Assembly (NCBI GenBank): GCA_051453625.1
Contig: JBOZIK010000001.1
Location: 102,952,342-103,002,314 of the forward strand
Source: Welwitschia mirabilis
Lineage: Eukaryota > Gnetophyta > Gnetopsida > Welwitschiales
Length of the DNA: 49,973 nucleotides
Direction: 5' to 3'
Shown: positions 43,830-49,973 of the stretch, piece by piece
How positions within the stretch are numbered: the first letter of the stretch is position 1
Layout of the letters: the number at the start of each line of letters is the position of its first letter
Program-made: the position numbers and the translations under genes
The notes under the pieces: model-generated
Told to the model about the DNA's origin: nothing
What the model saw: the letters and a program-made list of their open reading frames with translations, nothing else
The model's database searches: none

Positions 43830-45790
43830 GGAGGAATTCCCAAGTGCACGAATGATCTCTTCTTACTAGGACAATATCATAGCCAATTAATCTCTATTAT
43901 TTGTGTCTTTTTATTGTCTAACAAAATGCCCATGATCCAATTCCATCCTTGCATCAAAATGATTATTCAAAAACAAATACTTTCTAGTAGCATCTTAACC
44001 CTTTAAAAAGATACGAACTTTCATGGCATGCTTATAAAAGTGCACCGTAATAGATCACATGCATTTATAGTTAATTGAATATGAATCTATGTTAGTGACA
44101 TGATACCATACTCTTGATTTGAATGGATTTTAGCTGTAAACAAATAATGCATCATTATAATTGATGTCCACTTTATGATCACTATCTAGTATTAAAATGG
44201 CTCATTCCCAACAATGCTTGTTCTTCATGCAAACACAATTCTTAACAATAAAACCAGCCTCCTTTATGCATTTACTACAATAATGAACTTGTACAAAATG
44301 AAGGTACTAGAGCAATCAGTTAAACCTTTTAAAGCATAATTGTTTTCTCTCATTAAGAAATGTATTCTTTAGAAAATTATGGTAAGATTCAATTGCATGA
44401 TTTGTATGTTGGTCTGCATGAGGAACATCTCTTAGCACCTTTGTCCACATGCCTAAAAGGTATAATATGTTAGACAATTACAAATATATTTTAAATTTTA
44501 TAATGATTACAATCTATTAATTTGTAATAACACTTACAGAGGTGACTGTTTTCTATCCAATGAGATCTAAAGTACCTTGTGAAACTTTTTTAATCCTCAA
44601 AATCTTTAAAGAAGGTATCTATAGCATTTCTTGCATGTTGTTGGCTTTCACAATCATTCATTATGATTTTTAATCTCTTAAGCATTTCATTCCTTATTTT
44701 AGCTCCTTGACCTTTCCTTGAAGGTGCTTCCACCATGACCGAAGAACATGTCAAGCACACAAAAATATCCTACATCCAAATACATTTCTGTAACATAAAT
44801 TTTATCATATGAAAATAATCATTGTAAGGTATCTTATTTGCAATAATATAATGATTACTACAAAAGGTATCATTTTTTACTACCTGCTACCCTCAATTTC
44901 TACTTTTGAATCATATATTATAAATGCATTTATTATTCACCCATCATCTGTAGATAGACATCTATTAACTAACGGTCTTAATCACACTTCAATGTGACTA
45001 GCCTTACACCATGATGATATTACCCATGCCACAAGGAGACCATTATAGTATGCATCAAAAATCATGATTGTATAAAGTATGTACTAGAAATAATAAAATA
45101 GCACCCTATTTAGACACAATATGTGTTATAAATTCATAAAAATCATCAAACCTTATTCATAATTACATACCCCATATTTGTTGGTGCTAAAAGTGGAATC
45201 CATTACCAGAATGCTATTCTTTGAGAAATGCACTATGTTTTTTTAACATCCATGGAGACTGAACACTAACGATCCATGGGAGATATTTATCTTTATATAC
45301 CTCTTGATGCAAGGAAAAAAATTACTTATACATATTCACCCAAGCACAAACATTTTCAACATCATCTTCATAATGCTTATAACCTTTGGGGCATACCTTC
45401 ATATACAAGTTTATAAGATCTTTTCTTGAGATAGATGCATCATTTGAAGACTTTAATGGGAATGTTTTTTTCATTATTCTTAAGAAAAAAATCAATGATA
45501 TACTTTTCAAAGATAATATCTAGTGTGAGGCCTTCTTTATTTAAATCAAAAAAGGCTCCCTTTAGTTCTTTTGACAAGTATGTTGCATTTTGTCTTTTCT
45601 TATCCTCATTTGTACCAAACTTTCCATGGTAATAATTTCCATTTTTATTGATGTGCTCATGAACTTTTAACAAGATGCAACATAAGTTGGCATTAACCCT
45701 TATCCTACAGACATGAAAATTATACTGATAACCTATTTTTTTGTTGTGTTGTTGATGTTTCTAATATGTGTGATATCCTTCATTACTATT
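43830..45790 (-). pseudogene. MULE-type transposase (MuDR/SWIM family), broken
   Basis: On the minus strand, in order: an N-terminal zinc-ribbon-like part near 45660-45740 (IGYQYNFHVCRIRVNANLCC); KKRQNATYLSKELKGAFFDL; and DDVENVCAWVNMYK (about 45322-45360). The transposase core starts with SILVMDSTFSTNKYGV (catalytic Asp codon 45198-45200). Then come NGLLVAWVISSW near 45030, AFIIYDSKVEIEG near 44900, and FLCAWHVLRSWWKHL near 44730 (the 'CLWHVxKAW' block). ARNAIDTFFKDFED and HWIENSHLC follow near 44540-44620, then TNHAIESYHNFLKNTFLNE near 44360-44400, and a CMCSI piece where a SWIM motif would be. This is the order of plant MULE transposases. It has many stops and one insertion-like interval inside the core (about 45080-45180). 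No terminal inverted repeats were recognised. Confidence 0.85.
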
Positions 45791-45982
45791 ATTACATCTG
45801 GTCCATACTGACAAGTGTACCTATGAAATTAAGGGAATCAATTGGCAATTAGTTGATAAATAATAGGAAACACATAAATAATGGTGATTCATAGGATTAC
45901 ATTATGTTGAGAACCCATTGTCATTGATTAATTTAATGCATTTTTATAAGTTAGTCTTTTATGCAAGTAACTTCTAGTACCC

Positions 45983-46530
45983 GGCGACCGATTTATAAGA
46001 TTGGGCGACTGCATGTTCAAGAATTATAATACTGCTTTAGAAGCGAGTAACCACACATGACTTACCGGGTGACTGAACATTAACAACATAAAGAAGACCG
46101 GTTAACACATGGGTGACTGCCAATGACCGCATTTCACTCAGCCTAATATAATACTGACGAGTGACCGAAGATATTCATACGGGTGACCGAAACACATGCA
46201 GTGAAATTCAACCTGATAGCAGTGAAATACGGGCGACCACAGATATTCATATGGGTGACTGCATGACCTGCAGTAAGAATCTTTCTGATAGCAGTATGGA
46301 TGACCGATAGCCACTATACAGGTAACCGCACGACAATCAGTAGAACATGAACAAGGTGATATCTGACTGACCACATAAAATGATATCAGGTGACCGCGTT
46401 CTACCAGGAATCTTCTTTCATAAGGTCGACTAGGTAGAAATTTTAAGGGTGGCCTAATTAAGGGCGACCAAGTATTTGCACAAGGGTGACCTAATGTTGA
46501 AATAAGGGTAACTGCATTTATGGTCGACCG
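45983..46530 (+). promoter_or_regulatory. Array of GGG(T/C)GAC(C/T)G motifs in LTR U3
   Basis: About seventeen copies or near copies of a nonamer GGGTGACCG / GGGCGACTG occur within about 550 bp. Good ones start at 45983, 46003, 46067, 46111, 46122, 46159, 46181, 46231, 46253, 46298, 46388, 46462, 46484 and 46522. The core TGAC(C/T) resembles the W-box core bound by WRKY factors. Nearly all copies are in the same orientation. The array is upstream of the TATA box, where transcription factor sites of an LTR promoter lie. Binding is inference. Confidence 0.7.
46159..46375 (+). repeat. 72-bp tandem repeat in LTR U3, three units
   Basis: 'agatattcatacgggtgacc' at 46169 recurs as 'agatattcatatgggtgact' at 46241, exactly 72 bp later. 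A degenerate third unit starts near 46303 ('gaccgatagccactatacag'). 'ctgatagcagt' is shared at 46213 and 46285. Each unit carries two TGAC motifs. Confidence 0.85.
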
Positions 46531-46671
46531 AATATAATGAAAGGTCGATTGTGCGATGGAAAAATGTAACCATTATGAATACAATGGTTCATTAGCAAAA
46601 GCGCAATGGTTCTTCAGAAAATGGTAATGGTTTTTTTTCCTTTGAGGAAACGGTCATATGATACATCTAAG

Positions 46672-46679
46672 TATAAAAG
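46672..46679 (+). promoter_or_regulatory. TATA box of copia LTR promoter
   Basis: TATAAAAG lies within 'taagtataaaagctttcctc', downstream of the motif array and about 470 bp before the primer site. This is the usual U3/R layout of plant copia LTRs. Confidence 0.75.
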
Positions 46680-47146
46680 CTTTCCTCTAAACACTAGAGG
46701 ACATTGATACTATTCTTGTCAAATCAAAGATTGAACAAGCACTGATATACTTTCTACTAGCACATCTGAACATTCCAAAAGGTTCAGATTTCTGTTGTAC
46801 TTACATCATAGCATTTTCTTAAAAAGAAGATTGATGTACCATAGAAATCACATCTGTGCAGTAGTGCATCCTTCTCTATTTCATTTGTTCTTGGTTGAGG
46901 ATAAGCCATAAAATGCTCATTAGTTATGAAAGATTACTTGGTGAACCTAAAAATAATTCTTGAGAGTGAATATATGCTAGCTAGAACATGGGGTCTATAA
47001 AGCTAAAGGGTGGTGTCTATCCACCATTAAACACCTTGTTTTAGTATTACTTTATACTTATTATTTTTGCAAGTCATGAAGAACAAAAAGACAGAACTTT
47101 AAAAGTCCTATTCATCTCCCTTTAGGGTCGATCCTCATCTATCAAT

Positions 47147-47158
47147 TGGTATCAGAGC
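47147..47158 (+). promoter_or_regulatory. Primer binding site of copia element (initiator tRNA-Met)
   Basis: TGGTATCAGAGC, a perfect 12-base complement of the 3' end of plant initiator tRNA-Met, lies two bases after the LTR. Minus-strand DNA synthesis would start here. Confidence 0.95.
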
Positions 47159-47209
47159 AAGGTTGAGCAATAGATCCTAACAGATCTCTGCTCCACTCAT
47201 CCCTAGAGA

Positions 47210-48684
47210 ATGAGTCAACCCACTGAAGGAAACTCTGTCACAAGACCTCCTTTCTTCGATGGAATGAATTATGATTATTAGAAAGCAAAGATGAGAGTTT
47301 TTGTTTAATCCATTGACCTGGAAACCTAGAAGTCTATTATTAATGGGTATTGTTCTCCTACTGTGCAGGATCTAGTTACCAAGTTGGCAATTCCAAAAAG
47401 TAGGGACAAATGGATGCCAGACGAGAAACAAGCTGCAACCTGTAACTTCAAAGGCATAAACGCTATCTTCTGTGCCATAGGTTTAGAAGATTTTAAAAGA
47501 GTGGTGAACTACACCACTACCAAAAAAGCATGGGATATCTTGGAAACCACTCACAAAGGAACAAATCTAGTAAAGTAGGCTAAGTTTCAAATGTTGATCA
47601 CCCAATTTAAAGACCTAAAGATGAAAGACGATGAAGGTATAAATGATTTCTTTGTAAAACTAATAGATATTATTAATTCTATGTGTGGATTAGATGAAAT
47701 AATTAACGAATCAAGAGTGGTTCGCAAAGCCTTGAGATATCTGCCAAAAAGGTTCGAATCAAAAGTGACCGCTAGAGAGGAAAGCAAGGACCTTAACATT
47801 GTGAAACTAGATGAACTCCAAGGGAACCTTCATACTTTTGAGTTGAAATTTGGAAAGTAGAAGAAGAAGAGTGTGGCATTATCTATCACACATGAAGTTC
47901 CTGAGATCAAGGATGGGTCTAACTTAGAACCAGAAAGTGATGATGAAGTGGCTCTTCTAGCTAGAAGGTTCAAATGCTTCATGCAGAGATGACAAGGTGA
48001 AGGTCAGTCTAGGAGACCACCAAGAAGAAAAGATGAAGGATGTTGTGAAATTCAATGCTATTCTTGCAAAGGTTTTTGTCACACTTCAAATGTCTACCCT
48101 AACAATAGAAAAGATGACAAAATAAAGGGAAAGAAAGTCCTGTCTGTAACATGGGATGATGAAAAAAGAGAAAGTAAACAAAAATCAGATTCAGAACATG
48201 GTGGTATCTCTCTCATGGCTATCATTGATGAAAAGTTATGTTCTACTTCTCACATTGATCCAGTCACTAGTGAAGATACGCTTAATGATATTGAATTGAA
48301 ATTATATTTGGAATATCAAAATCTAGCTCATAGAATAAACCAGCTAAGAAAAGAAAATGAGCTCCTTCTAAATAAACTTGAGATTATGAAAAAGGAAGTT
48401 AAAGACCTGAAAAGCAGTCTAGCCTCAACTTCCTATAGAGTTAAGAATCAAGCCTCCAGAAAATCATTTCCTAGCCCATTTAATTCTTATCGCTACTCTC
48501 ATTTTAAACCCTTATCTAAGGTAGATTCCAAGAATTCTTTAGCTAATATCATCTGCCATTACTGCAACAAAAAGGGTCATTCTAAGATTGATTGTATCTT
48601 TAGCAAAAGTTGGTTTCCTCACTCCCTTTTTGGATCTAAGTTTACTTTGACCAAAAAAATCTCATCCTGTTGCAAACAGAAATA
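47210..48684 (+). pseudogene. Copia gag, first copy (nonsense mutations only)
   Basis: The start ATG (47210) lies 52 bp after the primer site and reads MSQPTEGNSVTRPPFFDGMN. A single frame runs to TAA at 48682-48684. It is interrupted at the early Trp and Gln positions (for example 'YDY-stop-KAKM'), at 47576-47578 and after KFGK. Domains in order are: UBN2-type gag (residues about 15-215, with KKAWDILETTHKGT and DEGINDFFVKL); a first CCHC knuckle CYSCKGFCHTSNVY whose Gly and last Cys are lost (48055-48096); a coiled coil (LRKENELLLNKLEIMKKEVK); and an intact second CCHC knuckle CHYCNKKGHSKIDC (48554-48595). The coiled coil and second knuckle resemble SIRE/Maximus-type copia gag. That lineage call is tentative. 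Confidence 0.88.
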
Positions 48685-49050
48685 AATGTCTGAGGTGGAT
48701 CCCGAAGTCCATAACTAAAAGCCTATTGGTCCAAACGGCTTTAAAAGCAACTAATAATTCTTGTTGATATCTAGATAGTGGTTTCTCAAGACATATGACA
48801 GGTGACAAATCAAACTTTATCAATTTCAAGGGATACAATGGAAGAGAAGTTACTTTCGAGGACAATGGAAGAGCTCAAATTGAAGGAATTTAAAGCATCA
48901 GTGGAGGTAACTTACCAAATATTCACAATGTTTTATTTGTCAATGGATTAAAGCATAATTTGTTAAGCATTAATCAGATTTGTGATAAGGGTCATAAAGT
49001 CTTTTTCGATGAAAACAAATGTATTGTGAAACACGGAAAAACCGATCAAC
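48660..49050 (+). pseudogene. Copia protease, N-terminal part (broken, cut by gap)
   Basis: In the frame +1 relative to gag: CLRWIPKS, then a stop for Trp, YLDSGFSRHMTGDKSNF (48768-48818), GREVTFEDNGRAQIEGI, PNIHNVLFVNGLKHNLLSIN and QICDKGHKVFFDE. This is the Ty1/copia protease ('WYLDSGCSRHMTGD...LKHNLLSISQLCD'). The catalytic Asp is present; the Cys after DSG is Phe. The frame change relative to gag traces to an A7 run at 48653-48659. The rest of pol (integrase, RT, RNase H) is beyond the gap or outside the window. Confidence 0.9.
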
Positions 49051-49150
49051 NNNNNNNNNNNNNNNNNNNNNNNNNNNNNNNNNNNNNNNNNNNNNNNNNN
49101 NNNNNNNNNNNNNNNNNNNNNNNNNNNNNNNNNNNNNNNNNNNNNNNNNN
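49051..49150. other. Assembly gap (100 N) between two copia gag copies
   Basis: A gap of exactly 100 N, the nominal size used elsewhere in this window. The sequence after it jumps back to the middle of gag. Confidence 0.99.
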
Positions 49151-49973
49151 AACAGATATTGTAAATTCTATGTGTGGTTTAGGTAAATCAATAAAAGAAT
49201 CAAGAGTGGTTCACAAAGCCTTAAGATCTCTGCCAAAAAAGTTCGAATCAAAAGTGACCACTATAGAAGAAAGCAAGGACCTAAACATCATGTAACTCAA
49301 TGAACTCCAAGGGAACCTTTACACTTTTGAGCTGAAATTTGGAAAGCAGAAGAAAAAGAGTGTGGCACTATCTTCTGCACATGAAGTTCCTGAAATCAAG
49401 AATGGGTCTGACCTAGAACCAAAAAGTGATGATAAAGTGGCCCTCTTAGCCAGAAGGTTTAGACACTTCATACAAAGACAACAAAATGGAGGTCAGTCTA
49501 GGAGATCATCAAAAATGAAAGATGAAGGACATCACGAGATTCAATGCTATTATTGCAAAGGTTTTGGTCATACCTCAAATGTCTGCCCAAATAACAGAAA
49601 GGATGACAAAATAAAGGAAAAGAAAGTCCTATCTGCAACATGGGATGATGATGAAAGTGAAAGTAAACAAAACTCAGATTCAAAATGTGGTGGTATCTCT
49701 CTCATGACAATCATCGATGAAAAGGTATGTTCTACTTCTCACATTAATTTAATCATTAGTGAAGATTTACTTAATGATATTGAATTAGAATTATATTTGG
49801 AATGCCAAAATCTAGCTCACAGATTAAACCAACTTAGGAAAAAAATAAGCTCCTTCTAGATAAGCTTGAAATTAGAGAAAAGGAAGTTAATGACCTGAAA
49901 AATAGTCTTGCATCAACTTCCTACAGAATAAAGAATTAGTCCCCCAGAAAATCATTTTCTAGCTCTTTTAATT
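49151..49973 (+). pseudogene. Copia gag, second diverged copy (partial, runs off the window)
   Basis: It begins TDIVNSMCGL, matching the first copy at about 47666, and stays collinear with it through KKSVALSSAHEVPEI, the first zinc knuckle CYYCKGFGHTSNVC (49545-49586, all four ligands intact), the acidic DDDESESKQNSDS stretch and QNLAHRLNQL. A TAA-type stop at 49292 (ATG TAA CTC) interrupts the start. A single A is missing in the A run near 49839-49846 compared with copy one, which shifts the frame and ends the open frame at TAG 49857-49859. After that the coiled coil continues in another frame. It is diverged from copy one at many bases, so it is a separate copy or element and not the same locus read twice. 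Confidence 0.88.

Larger units (their letters stand above)
45854..47144 (+). repeat. 5' LTR of a Ty1/copia element
   Basis: The right end is fixed by the primer site two bases downstream; the LTR ends CTATCA. The left end is set at TGATAAAT (45854), which gives TGATA/TATCA inverted ends. A less likely alternative is TGTTGAGAACCC at 45905. The length is about 1.29 kb. It has a TATA box (46672), an upstream array of TGAC motifs and a 72-bp tandem repeat, so the U3 region is about 45854-46700. It is less decayed than the gypsy LTRs. The 3' LTR lies outside the window. Confidence 0.8.

Noticed and set aside
46138-46374. Minus-strand Cys/His-rich frame (HPYEYL repeated)
   Set aside because: It looks like a Cys-rich small protein, but the repetition comes from the 72-bp LTR tandem repeat and it is antisense to the LTR.
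47147-47158. Possible tRNA-Met gene fragment
   Set aside because: Only 12 bases match, directly after an LTR; it is a primer binding site.

Overview
This is repeat-dense plant nuclear DNA, strongly AT-rich and split by twelve runs of N. I found no intact host gene, no tRNA or rRNA gene and no CRISPR array. Everything recognisable is a decayed mobile element: a Helitron, three Ty3/gypsy LTR retrotransposons on the minus strand, a MULE-type DNA transposon gene on the minus strand, and one or two Ty1/copia retrotransposons on the plus strand. Plant origin is inferred from the element lineages (Athila-like and chromovirus-like gypsy, a copia element primed by initiator tRNA-Met, a MULE/SWIM transposase, a plant RepHel Helitron) and from LTR lengths of 1.1 to 2 kb. 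The species cannot be told.

Layout. 85-4986 (+) is a RepHel Helitron pseudogene with an HUH nuclease, a two-tyrosine motif and a PIF1-type helicase. 6180-31091 is a nested block. Element D (gypsy, minus strand, probably chromovirus) has its 3' LTR at 6180-7881, reverse transcriptase, protease and gag remnants at 11.4-13.95 kb, a 20-bp minisatellite at 14.2-15.0 kb, a primer binding site at 29092-29103 and its 5' LTR at 29106-31091. Inside D sits element B, an Athila-like gypsy on the minus strand (16944-28086), with paired LTRs and a nearly full gag-PR-RT-RH-IN order. 31.68-36.73 kb is element C, a chromovirus-like gypsy on the minus strand, with its primer site and 5' LTR at 36720-38624; its 3' LTR was not found.

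38.6-43.7 kb is mostly unassigned, with short tandem repeats and an unidentified degraded minus-strand coding stretch. 43.83-45.79 kb is a MULE transposase pseudogene. 45854-49050 is the 5' LTR, primer site, gag and protease start of a copia element. After a 100-N gap, a second diverged copy of the same gag runs off the window.

Most premature stops in the coding remnants are explained by a single C-to-T or G-to-A change (CAA, CAG, CGA or TGG to stop), as expected for old methylated transposons. Notable structures are the TGACC/TGACT motif array in the copia LTR, a seven-unit minisatellite kept in both LTRs of element D, the 20-bp higher-order minisatellite, a hairpin in the leader of element B, and two 100-N gaps flanked by duplicated sequence that look like assembly artefacts.
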